From positions 3,634,001 through 3,698,000 of the forward strand of contig NZ_CP029425.2 of the NCBI RefSeq assembly GCF_002278135.3: a stretch of 64,000 bases of DNA, given 5' to 3'. The first letter of the stretch is position 1. Every line of letters begins with the position of its first letter. The translations under genes were made by a program, and so were the position numbers. The notes under the pieces are model-generated. The model was given only the letters and a program-made list of their open reading frames with translations, searched no databases and was not told where the DNA came from. Positions 41,406 to 53,258 of the stretch are shown here, piece after piece. This stretch comes from Bradyrhizobium ottawaense (GTDB lineage Bacteria > Pseudomonadota > Alphaproteobacteria > Rhizobiales > Xanthobacteraceae).

Positions 41406-42680
41406 TCATTCCGCAGCGATAGCGGATGCCGGCGCCGCTGTCTCCCCCCGTGGGCGTGGGCCGCCCTGTCGTGTCTCGGGCAGCGCGAGCATGCAGATGA
41501 CGGCGCCGATCGCAGCGACGATGCCGAGGGTGATGAACGCTGCGCTGTAGCCCGCGCCGACCACGACGAAGCCGGCCAGCGTCGTCGACAGCGCAGCGCC
41601 GATGCTCTGGGCGGTGATGACGGCGCCTTGCGCGACGTTGAAGCGGCCGGTGTTGCGCATGAGGTCGGCGACGATGACGGGAAAGATCGCGCCGAAGATG
41701 CCGGCGCCGACGCCATCCAGCAACTGCACGCCGACCAGCCAGAATGGATTGTCCGAGAGCGTGTAGAGGGCGCCGCGGATCGGCAGGATCAGCAGCGCGG
41801 CGAGGAAGAAGCGCTTGTGGCCCCAGCGATCGGCCCGGGCGCCGACCAGCATTGCAAACGGCACCATCACCATTTGCGCCGCGACGATGCAGGCCGACAT
41901 CAGGCTGGTGCCCATGTTCTTGTCCTGCAGCGCGAGTTTTTGTCCGACCAGCGGCAGCATGGCCGCATTGGACAGGTGAAACAGCACCACGCAGATCGCG
42001 AAGACGAGCAGGGGACGACAGGTCAGCAGCACGGAAAGGCCCGAAGGCCGCTCGGCTGCGCCGTTGGTATCAGCGTCGTGCAGACCGCGCGCGAGATCGT
42101 GATCGATGGCCCGTTCGGGGATCGCCAGGATGCTGACGAGACTCGCGATTGCCATCGCGCCGAGCAGGTAGAACACGACGGTCGGTCCGAACCAATAGGC
42201 GGACAGACCGGCCAGCCCCGCCGCCACAGCGTTGCCGGCGTGATTGAAAGTCTCGTTACGGCCGATCCGCCGGGTGAAGGCGGCATGGCCGAAGATGCCG
42301 AGCGAGATGGCGGCGATCGCCGGCGGGAAGATCACCGCGGCGGCCTGGGCGACCCCTTGCGAGATCGCGACAGGGAGGAAGCCCGGAAACAGCGGCAGCG
42401 AGAGCGAGGCCAGGGTCACCAGAATGGCGGCAATCATCATCGCGAGCCGCTTTGCCCGCGTGGCGTCCACCAGCGCACCGGCCGGTGTCTGCGCCACGAT
42501 TCCGGCGATGGTCGCAATCGACATCACGAGGCCGATGCGCGCCTCATTCCAGTGTTGCTCGGTGAGGAGATAGACGGCGAGATAGGGCCCGAGCCCGTCG
42601 CGAACATCGGCGAGGAAGAAATTGGCCGCGTCCAGTGCGCGGCCGGCGCGCCTGTCCTGATCGGGATCTTCGCTGGGCAT
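41406..42680 (-). CDS. MFS transporter, unknown substrate
   Basis: A 424-residue, 12-TM MFS protein with TM2-loop LGPYLAVYLLTEQHWNEARI, GIVAQTPAGALVDATRAKRL and a C-terminal half starting near LTCRPLLVFAICVVLFHLSN. The N- and C-termini are hydrophilic. It is 25 bases upstream of the ArsB/NhaD-type permease and likely co-transcribed with it. The pairing of two efflux-type carriers suggests detoxification, but nothing in the sequence fixes the substrate. Confidence 0.83.
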   Translation of the reverse strand: MPSEDPDQDRRAGRALDAANFFLADVRDGLGPYLAVYLLTEQHWNEARIGLVMSIATIAGIVAQTPAGALVDATRAKRLAMMIAAILVTLASLSLPLFPGFLPVAISQGVAQAAAVIFPPAIAAISLGIFGHAAFTRRIGRNETFNHAGNAVAAGLAGLSAYWFGPTVVFYLLGAMAIASLVSILAIPERAIDHDLARGLHDADTNGAAERPSGLSVLLTCRPLLVFAICVVLFHLSNAAMLPLVGQKLALQDKNMGTSLMSACIVAAQMVMVPFAMLVGARADRWGHKRFFLAALLILPIRGALYTLSDNPFWLVGVQLLDGVGAGIFGAIFPVIVADLMRNTGRFNVAQGAVITAQSIGAALSTTLAGFVVVGAGYSAAFITLGIVAAIGAVICMLALPETRQGGPRPRGETAAPASAIAAE

Positions 42681-42789
42681 CGGTTACTCGATCGAGGCTG
42701 GGAATCGCTTCGGCAAAAACCGATCTCACGATAGCTTTGTTCCCGCCTCAAGACCTCACAACCGCGGGTTGGAACGGCGCAAGAGCTCC

Positions 42790-42874
42790 GTCATAGCGAG
42801 GAGCGGAGCGACGAAGCAATCCCGAGTCTCCCCGCGAAGGCAGTCTGGATTGCTGCGCTACACTCGCAATGTCG
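42790..42874. repeat. Dispersed repeat encoding SVIARSGATKQS-type frame
   Basis: An imperfect inverted repeat starting gtcatagcgag...gaagcaatcc and ending ggattgctgcgc...cgcaatgtcg. The pattern (GTCATTGCGAGC...GCAATGACG) and its translated frame VIARSGATKQS are a familiar intergenic repeat of Bradyrhizobium and relatives (from memory). It lies between the MFS and hybrid-kinase genes. Confidence 0.75.
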
Positions 42875-42906
42875 GAGCTTGCGACAGCGTCCCGCGCAAT
42901 TCACTT

Positions 42907-45372
42907 TCACCTTGCCACCGACAGTTTCTCCGTGATCGCCTTGCGCAGGATGCGCGACAGCGATTCCACCGAATACGGCTTCTGGATCAATTCGAAACCG
43001 CGATGGGCGTTTTCTGCGAGCACGTTGCTGTAGCCGGAGGTGAGCACCACGGGCAGGCCCGGATAGCGCTCGCGGATGATGCCGGCGAGCTCGACGCCGT
43101 TCATGCCGGGCATGATGACGTCGGAGAAGACGAGGTCGACGGCGAATTCGTTCTCGCCGAGGATCGCCAGCGCGGCGTTGGCGTTGGCGACGCGGCGAAC
43201 GACGTAGCCGAGATCTTCCAGAAGCTCGGTGGAGAAGCGGCCGACTTCGTCGTCGTCCTCGACCACGAGCACGCGATAGCCGCGCCCGGTGGCCGCGGCC
43301 TCATGGGTCAGTGCCGCGGCTTCCTTGTCGGTCGCGGGGCTTTGTGCCTGCGGCAGATAGATGGTGAAGGTCGCGCCTTTGCCCTGGGTGCTCGTCACCG
43401 CGACGTCGCCCTCGGACTGCTTGGCGAAACCAAAAGCCTGGCTGAGGCCGAGGCCGGTGCCCTTGCCGACCTCCTTGGTGGTGAAGAACGGCTCGAAGAT
43501 CGAGTCGAGATGTTCCGGCGCGATGCCGCTGCCGGTGTCGCTGACGGAGATGGCGACGTAGTCGCCGCCGCGCGCCGATTGTGCGCGCAGGCTGGGAATC
43601 CCGGAGACCTTGCGCACGGCGATGATCAGGCGACCTTCGCCGTTCATGGCATCTCGGGCGTTGATGGCGAGGTTGATCAGAGCGGCCTCGAACTGGGCGA
43701 TGTCGGCGACGGTAAAGCAGTCGGCATCGTGAATCTCCACCGCGATGTCGATACGGCCGCCGACCAGCGGTCGGACCAGCTGCGCGACGCCCTCGACCTG
43801 GCTGCCGACGTTGAAGATCTGCGGCTTCAGCGGCTGCCGGCGCGCGAACGCCAGAAGCTGGGCGGTCAATTTGGAGGCGCGCTCGACGGTCTCGGAGATG
43901 GCATCGACATAGCGGCGGCGGCGCTCTTCCGGCAGCTCGCGGCGGCGCAGGAAGTCGGTGGCCGAGCGGATGATTGTGAGGAGATTGTTGAAGTCGTGGG
44001 CGACGCCGCCGGTGAGCTGGCCGATCGCCTCCATCTTCTGCGATTGCCGCAGGGCTTCCTCGCCGCGCCGGCGTTCGGTGATGTCGACGGCTTCAGGGAC
44101 GGCGCCGGTGATGTTGCCGTGGCGGTCGAGCACGGGGCGCATGCCGAAGTCGAAATCGCGCTCGCCGATGGGAAGGCGCAGCCGCATCTCCAGCCGCACG
44201 GCTTCGCCCTTGAGCACGGTGTGGAAGGCCTCGCGCACCTGCGCGCTCATGCCCTCCGTCGCGCTGAACCAGGGCGTCTCCCACAACGGCTTTCCGATCA
44301 CATCCGACGAGCTCGCCCCGATGCCATCGAGTGCGGTGTTGTTGGCGTAAAGCAGCTCGCCCCTGAGATTGACCAGGCCTTGATACTGGTTGCTGGTCTC
44401 CAGGATCGCGCGCAGCCGCGCCTCGTTGGATTCGAGCTGGGCCGTGCGCTCGGCGATGCGCTCTTCCAGCGTCTCGTTGAGCTGCCGCAGCTCGATCTCG
44501 GCCTGCTTGGCGACGGTGATGTCGTGGGCGACGCCGATGAAGCCGATGTGCTTGCCGGTCGGGTCCCAGCGCGGCTGCGATTCCGAGCGCAGCCAGCGCC
44601 ATTCGCCGCTGGCGTTCTTGTAACGCGCTTCCAGCACGAAGGGCTTGAGCGACGCTTCACCCTGGACCGATTGCTGCAGCACGTGCGGCAGGTCGTCGGG
44701 GTGCAGCACCTTGCGCCAGTCGAAGTCGATGGCCTCATCGTAGGGCAGGCCGACGAAATCGACATAGGCCTGGTTGGCGAAGGAGCGCTTGCGATCGAGC
44801 TTGGTCACCCAGATCGGCACCGGCGCGCTGTCGGCGATCAGCCGGAAGCGCTCCTCGCTCTCCCGCAGGGTCTCGCGCGCGAGCATCTGGTCGGTGATGT
44901 CGATATGGGCGCCGACGAGCCGGATGGCGCGGCCGTCCTTGTCGCGCTCGATCTTGGCGACGACCCGGATCCAGCGGGTCTCACCGTCATTGGGACGGAC
45001 GATGCGGTATTCGGCGGTGTAGTCTTCGCTCGTACCAGCGAGTGCATCGACGAAGTGCTTGACGGTGGCGTCGCGGTCCTCGGGATGGATGCGATTGACC
45101 CAGTCCTCGTGCGACTCCTCCGCCGCCTCCGGCGGCAGGCCGTGGATCATGAGGTATTCGGGCGAGCGGCGGTTCTTGAAGCCTTCGCGAAAATCGACCT
45201 CGACGCCGCCGACCTTGCCGATGCGCTGGATGCGCGCCAACTCGGCCTCGCGCTCCTGGAGCGCGCGATAGGCGTTGTCGCGCTCGCGCGCGACGTCTTC
45301 GAGGTGTTGACGCAGCCTTTCGGCGGCGATGGTCTCGGGCAAGGGATCGTTCAAGGCATCGGCCGTTGTCAT
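42907..45372 (-). CDS. Hybrid sensor histidine kinase with three PAS domains and receiver
   Basis: An 821-residue cytoplasmic kinase without TM segments. It has a coiled-coil N-terminus, PAS1 (GKVGGVEVDFREGFKN onward), PAS2 (SAPVPIWVTKLDRKRSF), PAS3 (LVNLRGELLYANNTALDGIG) and a HisKA His in [16 protein letters not shown]. The HATPase follows ([24 protein letters not shown]), then a C-terminal receiver with phospho-acceptor Asp in LVFSDVIMPGMNG. ATG 45372 is chosen; a GTG at 45384 would add four residues. No partner regulator is adjacent, so output is through the attached receiver or a distant phosphotransfer protein. Confidence 0.88.
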   Translation of the reverse strand: MTTADALNDPLPETIAAERLRQHLEDVARERDNAYRALQEREAELARIQRIGKVGGVEVDFREGFKNRRSPEYLMIHGLPPEAAEESHEDWVNRIHPEDRDATVKHFVDALAGTSEDYTAEYRIVRPNDGETRWIRVVAKIERDKDGRAIRLVGAHIDITDQMLARETLRESEERFRLIADSAPVPIWVTKLDRKRSFANQAYVDFVGLPYDEAIDFDWRKVLHPDDLPHVLQQSVQGEASLKPFVLEARYKNASGEWRWLRSESQPRWDPTGKHIGFIGVAHDITVAKQAEIELRQLNETLEERIAERTAQLESNEARLRAILETSNQYQGLVNLRGELLYANNTALDGIGASSSDVIGKPLWETPWFSATEGMSAQVREAFHTVLKGEAVRLEMRLRLPIGERDFDFGMRPVLDRHGNITGAVPEAVDITERRRGEEALRQSQKMEAIGQLTGGVAHDFNNLLTIIRSATDFLRRRELPEERRRRYVDAISETVERASKLTAQLLAFARRQPLKPQIFNVGSQVEGVAQLVRPLVGGRIDIAVEIHDADCFTVADIAQFEAALINLAINARDAMNGEGRLIIAVRKVSGIPSLRAQSARGGDYVAISVSDTGSGIAPEHLDSIFEPFFTTKEVGKGTGLGLSQAFGFAKQSEGDVAVTSTQGKGATFTIYLPQAQSPATDKEAAALTHEAAATGRGYRVLVVEDDDEVGRFSTELLEDLGYVVRRVANANAALAILGENEFAVDLVFSDVIMPGMNGVELAGIIRERYPGLPVVLTSGYSNVLAENAHRGFELIQKPYSVESLSRILRKAITEKLSVAR

Positions 45373-45597
45373 GCGGGAGCGCACGTGCCGGACCGATATT
45401 CACACAGACGGAGCGTGAAGGCCATTGTTTAGAGGAATTAGGCTGGGAAAGGCGCCATTAAACGGATGGCGGTGCGCATGAACGAACGCCGGGTCTGGCA
45501 ATTTGTTCCGGAGACTGGAACGATCGGCCGGCGGACGCGTCTTCGCGAGGCGTCGCGAATGTCTTTGATAAGGCTCCCTTTCCGAAGAGGATAAATC

Positions 45598-46680
45598 TTG
45601 AAGCTCTTTGTCTGCCAGGCCTGCGGCAACGTTCTCTATTTCGAGAACCGTGCCTGCGAACGCTGCGGCCATCGGGTCGCCTTCCTGCCGGAGAAGGAGA
45701 CGATGTCGGCGATCGAGCCCGACGGAGAGGCCTGGCGGATCCTGGCCGACAAGGGCGAAAGCCGGATGCTGTGCCGGAATGCCGAGTACGATGCCTGCAA
45801 CTGGCTGACGGATCCAGGCGAGGGCAACGGCTATTGCCGCGCATGCCGCCACAACGGCATCGTGCCGGATTTGTCCGACCCCCGCCAGCTTGCCGGCTGG
45901 CGCGAGCTGGAGGTGGCGAAACACCGCCTGTTCTATTCCCTGATCCGCTGGAAGCTGCCGCTCCAGGCCCGGCAAGACGATCCCGAGCATGGTCTGATCT
46001 TCAATTTCCTCGCCGACGATCCGAACAGCGCAGAGAGGGTCATGACCGGCCACGACAACGGCCTGATCACGATCGCGCTCACCGAGACCGACGACATCGA
46101 GCGCGAGCGCCGCAGGCTCGAGATGGGAGAACCCTATCGTACGCTGCTCGGGCATTTCCGGCACGAAGTCGGGCACTATTTCTGGGATGTGCTGGTGCAG
46201 GGCGGCGGCAAGCTCGAGGAATGCCGCGCGGTATTCGGTGACGATTCCACCGATTACGGCCAGGCCCTGCGGCGTCACTATGCCGAAGGCGCGCCGCCGG
46301 ACTGGCAGCAGAACTATGTCTCGGCCTATGCCACGATGCACCCCTGGGAAGATTTCGCCGAGACCTGGGCGCATTATCTTCACATCGTCGACACCCTGGA
46401 GATGGCCGCCGAGTTCGGCATGGAGGTGCGTCCCAAGGTCGACCGCGACGGGGAGTTGACGGCGCGTATCCGCTTCAACCCCTATGAGGCGAGGGACGTC
46501 GAGGCGCTGGTCAACGCATGGCTGCCCTTCACCTTCGCCATGAACAGCGTCAACCGCGCCATGGGCCTGCGTGACCTCTATCCCTTCATCCTGTCGCCCG
46601 CCGTGGTCGGCAAGCTGGGCTTTGTTCATGGCCTGCTCCGGGACGTCACCAGGTCCGCGTCGAGGCCCGGCAAGCCGTAG
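45598..46680 (+). CDS. Putative zinc-binding metallopeptidase with N-terminal zinc ribbon (DUF2248-like)
   Basis: A 360-residue cytoplasmic protein. Two four-Cys sites are visible, Cys6/9/20/23 (CQACG, CERCG) and Cys59/67/80/83. The catalytic HExxH motif is HEVGH at residues 189-193, followed by a downstream acidic stretch (HPWEDFAETWAHYLH) that supplies the third ligand. The start is TTG at 45598: no ATG gives the complete first zinc knuckle, and AGAGGA lies 8 bases upstream. Divergent from the hybrid kinase. The substrate is unknown. Confidence 0.87.
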   Translation: MKLFVCQACGNVLYFENRACERCGHRVAFLPEKETMSAIEPDGEAWRILADKGESRMLCRNAEYDACNWLTDPGEGNGYCRACRHNGIVPDLSDPRQLAGWRELEVAKHRLFYSLIRWKLPLQARQDDPEHGLIFNFLADDPNSAERVMTGHDNGLITIALTETDDIERERRRLEMGEPYRTLLGHFRHEVGHYFWDVLVQGGGKLEECRAVFGDDSTDYGQALRRHYAEGAPPDWQQNYVSAYATMHPWEDFAETWAHYLHIVDTLEMAAEFGMEVRPKVDRDGELTARIRFNPYEARDVEALVNAWLPFTFAMNSVNRAMGLRDLYPFILSPAVVGKLGFVHGLLRDVTRSASRPGKP

Positions 46681-46853
46681 GTCGTCCGACGGCTTGTCAG
46701 CCCGGTTTCGGTCTTGCGCTGGTACGCCAGATGGCCCGGATTTAGACCGTTGCCTCCGGCCGATTTTGATGTACCACGGGAGCCACACGGCCCGTCCCAT
46801 AGGCCCCAACGGCCAGGGAAGGGTCCCGCCCAAGGTCGAGACTCAAGAAAAGC

Positions 46854-48869
<2,016 letters not shown>

Positions 48870-48893
48870 GGCGCTCCGGAGTACGACAGTCGA

Positions 48894-48997
48894 CCCTCAC
48901 CCTGAGGAGCCGCGCTTGCGCGGCGTCTCGAAGGGCGAGGCCACAGCCGGGCCTGCATCCTTCGAGACGCGCGCAAGAGCGCGCTCCTCAGGATGCG
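48894..48997. repeat. Dispersed palindromic repeat between pccA and oxaloacetate decarboxylase gene
   Basis: Long inverted repeat: ccctcaccctgaggagc...ggcgtctcgaagg paired with ccttcgagacgc...gctcctcaggatg. It is a common Bradyrhizobium intergenic element (from memory). It ends about 20 bases before the next gene's ATG, so it lies in the 5' leader of that gene. Confidence 0.78.
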
Positions 48998-49017
48998 GAA
49001 TTGAGAGTGAGGCACCC

Positions 49018-49884
49018 ATGGCCTTTCGTTCCCGCCGCGAGAAACTGCGCCTCATCCTGTCGGGCTCGGCCTGCATCCATCCCGGCTCGGTCTATGACGC
49101 GATCTCGATCCGCATCGCCGAGGACCTCGGCTTTCCGCTTGGCATGTTCGGCGGTTCGGTCGCCTCGCTCGCGGTGCTCGGCGATCCTGATATCACGCTG
49201 ATCACGCTCACCGAGCTTGCGGAGCAGATGCGGCGGATGTCGCGCGCAGCTAGCCTGCCGGTGCTGGTCGATGCCGATCACGGCTATGGCAATGCGCTCA
49301 ATGTCCGCCGCACGGTGCAGGAGCTGGAGACCGCTGGCGCCGCCGGCCTCACCATCGAGGATACGCTGCTGCCGGCCGCCTTCGGTGAGGCGAAGACGCA
49401 GCTGATCTCGCTCGAGGAAGGCGTCGGCAAGATGAAGGCGGCGCTCGATGGCCGCAGCGATGCCTCGCTGGTCATCATGGGCCGCACGGGAGCAGCCTCG
49501 ATCACCTCGATCGAGGACGCGATCCGCCGTGCGCAGGCCTATGAGGCGACCGGGGTCGATGCGCTGTTCTTCACCGGCATCAAGTCGCGCGCGGAGCTCG
49601 AGGCCGTCGCAGCCGCCACGCGCCTGCCGATCGTGCTTGGCGGTGCCCCGGAGGAGCTGAGCGCGCTCGACTATCTCGCCAGTCAGCGCGTGCGTATCGC
49701 GCTTCAGGGCCACGCGCCGATCGCGGCTGCGACGCAAGCCGTGTATGAAACGCAGAAGGCACTGCGCGAAGGCACGGCGCCGAAGGCGCTGAGAGGTCTG
49801 GCATCATCGGACCTGACCACCCGCGTCATGCGCGAGGCCGACGTCAAGGCGCGCAGCGCCGACTTTCTCGGGCTGAAAAAATGA
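49018..49884 (+). CDS. Oxaloacetate decarboxylase (PEP mutase/isocitrate lyase superfamily)
   Basis: A 288-residue enzyme, exactly the length of the bradyrhizobial oxaloacetate decarboxylase. Landmarks: [34 protein letters not shown], the metal-binding [31 protein letters not shown], and the late [12 protein letters not shown]. It decarboxylates oxaloacetate to pyruvate with a divalent metal. Neighbour to a biotin carboxylase subunit and overlapping acylphosphatase, consistent with a central carbon role. Confidence 0.9.
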   Translation: MAFRSRREKLRLILSGSACIHPGSVYDAISIRIAEDLGFPLGMFGGSVASLAVLGDPDITLITLTELAEQMRRMSRAASLPVLVDADHGYGNALNVRRTVQELETAGAAGLTIEDTLLPAAFGEAKTQLISLEEGVGKMKAALDGRSDASLVIMGRTGAASITSIEDAIRRAQAYEATGVDALFFTGIKSRAELEAVAAATRLPIVLGGAPEELSALDYLASQRVRIALQGHAPIAAATQAVYETQKALREGTAPKALRGLASSDLTTRVMREADVKARSADFLGLKK

Positions 49885-50180
49885 GCCGGGCGATCCTCCA
49901 GGTGATGATCCGCGGCCGCGTCCAGGGCGTCGGCTACCGGGCCTGGGTCGAGTACCAGGCAACTGCGAGCGGCCTCGAAGGCTGGGTCCGCAACCGCCGC
50001 GACGGTTGCGTCGAAGCGCTGTTCGCGGGCGCACCGAAGCATGTCGCCGACATGGTCGCGCTGTGCCGCCACGGCCCGCCATCCTCGCGCGTGGACAGCG
50101 TGACGAGCGAGACCGCGAGCGCGGATGAGCTGAACCTGCGCAGGGCAGGGGAAGCGTTCTCGGTGTTGCCGACGGTGTAG
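49881..50180 (+). CDS. acyP: Acylphosphatase
   Basis: A 99-residue protein with the acylphosphatase signature [13 protein letters not shown]. The phosphate-binding catalytic Arg is Arg20 and the water-orienting Asn is Asn38 (GWVRNRRDG). It hydrolyses acyl phosphates such as acetyl phosphate or carbamoyl phosphate. The start overlaps the oxaloacetate decarboxylase stop by ATGA, so the two are translationally coupled. Confidence 0.93.
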   Translation: MSRAILQVMIRGRVQGVGYRAWVEYQATASGLEGWVRNRRDGCVEALFAGAPKHVADMVALCRHGPPSSRVDSVTSETASADELNLRRAGEAFSVLPTV

Positions 50181-50237
50181 GTGCTGTCTGCGCGCCGGCC
50201 GCATGGAAAGGTAAATGCCGAGCGGCTAAGTTGGTCT

Positions 50238-50331
50238 CGTAGGGTGGGCAAAGGCGCTCTTGCGCCGTGCCCACCACGACTTTCGCGATCGTCGTGAGAT
50301 GGTGGGCACGCTTCGCTTTGCCCACCCTACG
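50238..50331. repeat. Dispersed inverted repeat (GTAGGGTGGGCAAAG type)
   Basis: A 16-bp perfect inverted pair, cgtagggtgggcaaag at 50238-50253 and ctttgcccaccctacg at 50316-50331, with a further internal ggtgggcac/gtgcccacc pair. The frame VGKAKRAHHL read through it is a familiar mis-annotation in rhizobial genomes. It lies between the convergent acylphosphatase and sensor kinase genes. Confidence 0.75.
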
Positions 50332-50353
50332 AAGTGTTCACCTCTCGAGAACC

Positions 50354-51874
50354 TCACCGCGGCAGCTTGGCGATCGCTTCGCTCAGCTCGTGGATTTCGT
50401 ACGGCTTGCGCAGGATCGGGAAATCGCCGCGCACGCCGGCGGCGACGTCGCTGTAGCCGGTGGCGAGCAGGATCGGCAGGCCAGGACGGATCTGACGGAG
50501 GCGATGGGCGAGGCTGAGCCCGTCCATCTTGCCGGGCATGACAATGTCCGAGAACACGAAGTCGACGCCGCTATTCTCGATCTCGCGCAAGGCGGCTTCG
50601 GCGTCGGCGACCCGGTGGACGTGGTAGCCCAGCTGCTCCAGAAGACCGATGCTGACGAGCGCAACGTCGGGATTGTCCTCGACCAGCAGCACCGTGCCGC
50701 TGCCTTGGAAGGATGGTCCTTCAGCCGCTTCTCGCAACGGCGTGTCTTCTCCGCGCGGCAGCAGGATGGTGAACGTCGTGCCCTTGCCGAGCGCGCTTGC
50801 GACCTTGACGGTGCCGCCGGCCTGATGGGCGAAGCCGTGCACCTGGGAAAGGCCGAGGCCGGTTCCCTTTCCGATCGGCTTGGTGGTGAAGAACGGCTCG
50901 AAGATCTTGTCGAGAACGTCGGAGGGAATGCCGAGCCCGGTATCGGTGACGTCGATTGCGACGAAGTCGCCGGCAAGCGGCGCCTCGTCCAGCACGACAT
51001 TGTGCGCACCGATCGTCACCGTGCCGCCGTCGGGCATCGCGTCGCGGGCATTGATGACGAGGTTGAGCAGCGCGGTCTCGAGCTCGGAGGCATCGGTCTT
51101 GACCGGCCAAACGTCGGGGCCGATGTCGAAGGCCAGGCGTACGGAACTGCCGACGCCGGCATCGAGCACCTCGCGGATCGCCGCGATGCGTTCGGCGAAA
51201 TCGATCGCCTGCGGATTGACGCTCTGCCGCCGCGCGAAGGTGAGGAGCTGGTTGGTCAACGCCGCGCCGCGCTTGGTGGCGGTCTCGATCGCCGAGATCG
51301 CGCGCTGAACCTTGGCCGCGTCGTCGGGGCCCCGCTTCAGCATGTGCAGGCTGCCACTGATGATCATCAGGAGATTGTTGAAGTCGTGCGCGACCCCGCC
51401 GGTGAGCTGCCCCAGCGCATCGAACTTCTGGGACTCGGCGAGCTGCTTCTGCATCGCCTCGAGCTTGAGCTGCGTATTGCGGCGTTCTGTGATGTCGCGC
51501 GTGATCTTGGCGAAACCGACCAGCTCGCCGTCCTCGTAGATCGGGTCGATCACGACGCTTGCCCAGAAGAAGGTGCCGTCCTTGCGGACGCGCCAGCCTT
51601 CCTCCTCATAGCGGCCCTTTTCCCGCGCGATGCCGAGCGCGCGGGCCGGCCTGCCGTTGGCACGGTCAGTCTCGGTGTAGAAGCGGGAGAAATGCTGGCC
51701 GAGGATCTCCCCGGGCGAATAGCCTTTGATGCGCTCGCCGCCGATATTCCAGCTGGTGATGATCCCTCTGGGATCGAGCATGTAGAGGGCGTAGTCCGCA
51801 ACTCCCTCAACCAACAGCCGGAAACTGCGCTCGCTCTCGAACAAGTCTCGCTGTTGACTGAACTTTCCGATCAT
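50354..51874 (-). CDS. Hybrid sensor histidine kinase (PAS, HisKA, HATPase, receiver)
   Basis: A 506-residue cytoplasmic kinase. PAS domain ([35 protein letters not shown]), PAC ([14 protein letters not shown]), HisKA His in [16 protein letters not shown], HATPase ([28 protein letters not shown]), and a C-terminal receiver with Asp in [17 protein letters not shown] 51874 is the most plausible start, while frames opening at 51940 or 51961 add about 22 to 29 residues with no domain. Divergent from the GbsR gene. Orphan kinase. Confidence 0.87.
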   Translation of the reverse strand: MIGKFSQQRDLFESERSFRLLVEGVADYALYMLDPRGIITSWNIGGERIKGYSPGEILGQHFSRFYTETDRANGRPARALGIAREKGRYEEEGWRVRKDGTFFWASVVIDPIYEDGELVGFAKITRDITERRNTQLKLEAMQKQLAESQKFDALGQLTGGVAHDFNNLLMIISGSLHMLKRGPDDAAKVQRAISAIETATKRGAALTNQLLTFARRQSVNPQAIDFAERIAAIREVLDAGVGSSVRLAFDIGPDVWPVKTDASELETALLNLVINARDAMPDGGTVTIGAHNVVLDEAPLAGDFVAIDVTDTGLGIPSDVLDKIFEPFFTTKPIGKGTGLGLSQVHGFAHQAGGTVKVASALGKGTTFTILLPRGEDTPLREAAEGPSFQGSGTVLLVEDNPDVALVSIGLLEQLGYHVHRVADAEAALREIENSGVDFVFSDIVMPGKMDGLSLAHRLRQIRPGLPILLATGYSDVAAGVRGDFPILRKPYEIHELSEAIAKLPR

Positions 51875-51983
51875 TCCGGGACCCTGCCTCGACGGGAGCA
51901 AACGCCACAGGAGGCGGATGGTTCCCTGAAGTTGGGACATTTTTAGGCAGATATCCGGCACCCGTATACGGGATGAAGCCCGC

Positions 51984-52012
51984 TTGACAAGGGGACATTA
52001 TCGTCAGATATT
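51984..52012 (+). promoter_or_regulatory. Promoter of the GbsR-DUF4166-TIGR01777 operon
   Basis: TTGACA at 51984-51989, a 17-base spacer and GATATT at 52007-52012 (four of six matches to consensus). The start of transcription would fall at about 52019, the A of the ATG. With no Shine-Dalgarno sequence this predicts a leaderless message. Confidence 0.6.
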
Positions 52013-52029
52013 TCTGTCATGACAGAAAT
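52010..52029. promoter_or_regulatory. Perfect 20-bp palindrome across the gbsR-like start codon
   Basis: atttctgtca followed by its exact complement tgacagaaat. The two halves meet inside the ATG (52019-52021). It spans the end of the -10 box, the predicted transcription start and the first codons, so binding by the encoded MarR/GbsR-type dimer would block transcription. The first codons (MTEMTGKKK) are partly shaped by the palindrome. Confidence 0.75.
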
Positions 52030-52576
52030 GACCGGAAAGAAGAAACTTCCCGCCGCCGTCGAGCGCTTCATCCTGCATTGGGGCGACATGGGGGACGAGT
52101 GGGGCGTCAATCGCTCGGTCAGCCAGATTCACGGGCTGCTCTATCTTGCCGAGGCGCCGATGACCGCCGAGGACATCGCCGACACGCTCGGCATGGCTCG
52201 CTCGAACGTCTCCAACTCGCTCAAGGAGCTGCTCGCCTGGAACCTGATCCGGCGGGTGCCGATCCTCGGTGACCGCCGCGACCATTACGAGGCCGAGACC
52301 GACATCTGGGAGGTCGCCGCCAGAATAGCGGCGCGGCGCAAGGAGCGGGAGCTCGATCCGGCGATCGCGGCGCTCAGGGCGTGCGTGTCCGATGCCGCCG
52401 GCGATCCGACCATCAATCCGGTCGCGAGCAAGCGGCTGAAGGAGATGCTCGCCTTCACCGAGCTCGCCGATCACTGGTTCATGCAGATGCTGAAGGTGCC
52501 GCGGCCGCGGCTGGTCGCCTTGATGCGGCTTGGCGAGAAGATCGCCAACCTGCTGCCGCTGGGCAAGGCCAAATAG
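52019..52576 (+). CDS. GbsR/MarR-family regulator
   Basis: A 185-residue winged-helix protein: HWGDMGDEWGVNRSVSQIHG, MTAEDIADTLGMARSNVSNS, then LIRRVPILGDRRDHYEAETD wing. This is the GbsR pattern, related to MarR but without its C-terminal dimer extension. It leads a three-gene operon and probably autorepresses via the palindrome over its start codon. The signal is unknown. Confidence 0.88.
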   Translation: MTEMTGKKKLPAAVERFILHWGDMGDEWGVNRSVSQIHGLLYLAEAPMTAEDIADTLGMARSNVSNSLKELLAWNLIRRVPILGDRRDHYEAETDIWEVAARIAARRKERELDPAIAALRACVSDAAGDPTINPVASKRLKEMLAFTELADHWFMQMLKVPRPRLVALMRLGEKIANLLPLGKAK

Positions 52577-52592
52577 TATTGAGGAGGGTACG

Positions 52593-53258
52593 ATGACGTC
52601 GGCAAGATTGTTAGGCTGCAACGCATCGACCTCCGCTCACACCCGACTGCTCGACGATCGCCGCTTCCGCACTTTGCTGTCGAACGAGGATTGGGGCCGG
52701 CTGCCGCTGGCGACGTGGCGGCGTTTCTCCAAACGCGTCGCGGACGGCGAGAGCGTCGTCTATGTCGGCGTGGTCGACGAGGTCTCCTTCAGCGACATCG
52801 GCTGGTGGTTCGCCCAGGCTGCGCGCCTGATCGGCGGGCCGCTGCCGACCGGCCGCGACACCGGTGTTCCCATGATCGTCACCGTGACCGAGGACGGCAC
52901 GACCGGCGGTCAGACCTGGACCCGCATCTGCGCGCGCAAGCGCGGCTTTCCGCACGTGATCCATTCCGCCAAGCGTTTTGCCGGTCCGACGGGGCTCGAG
53001 GAATATGTCGGCTTCGGCGTCTCGATGGCGCTCCGCACCGCGGTCGAGGACCAGACACTGACCTTCCGCAGTGCCGGTTATGGGCTCCAGCTCGGACGCC
53101 TGTGGATCCCGTTGCCGCGCTGGTTCACCCCGGGCGATCTCACGGTGACGCACCGCGACCTCGGCAACGGCGCATTCCGCTTCACCCTCGATGTCATTCA
53201 TCCTCGTTACGGCGCGCTGATCCACCAGTCCGCCACCTTCAGGGAGGCCGTATCATGA
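52593..53258 (+). CDS. DUF4166 domain protein
   Basis: A 221-residue protein with the DUF4166 pattern: early LATWRRFSKRVADGESVVYV, then GGPLPTGRDTGVPMIVTVTE, WTRICARKRGFPHVIHSAKR and FTLDVIHPRYGALIHQSATF. It has no signal peptide or TM. DUF4166 is usually found near NAD-dependent dehydrogenase-like proteins. GAGGAGGG precedes the ATG, 16 bases after the regulator gene. Function unknown. Confidence 0.8.
   Translation: MTSARLLGCNASTSAHTRLLDDRRFRTLLSNEDWGRLPLATWRRFSKRVADGESVVYVGVVDEVSFSDIGWWFAQAARLIGGPLPTGRDTGVPMIVTVTEDGTTGGQTWTRICARKRGFPHVIHSAKRFAGPTGLEEYVGFGVSMALRTAVEDQTLTFRSAGYGLQLGRLWIPLPRWFTPGDLTVTHRDLGNGAFRFTLDVIHPRYGALIHQSATFREAVS

Noticed and set aside
42769..45432. An 887-codon plus-strand open frame
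   Set aside because: Antisense to the hybrid kinase, which has a clear multi-domain structure. It begins inside a dispersed repeat.
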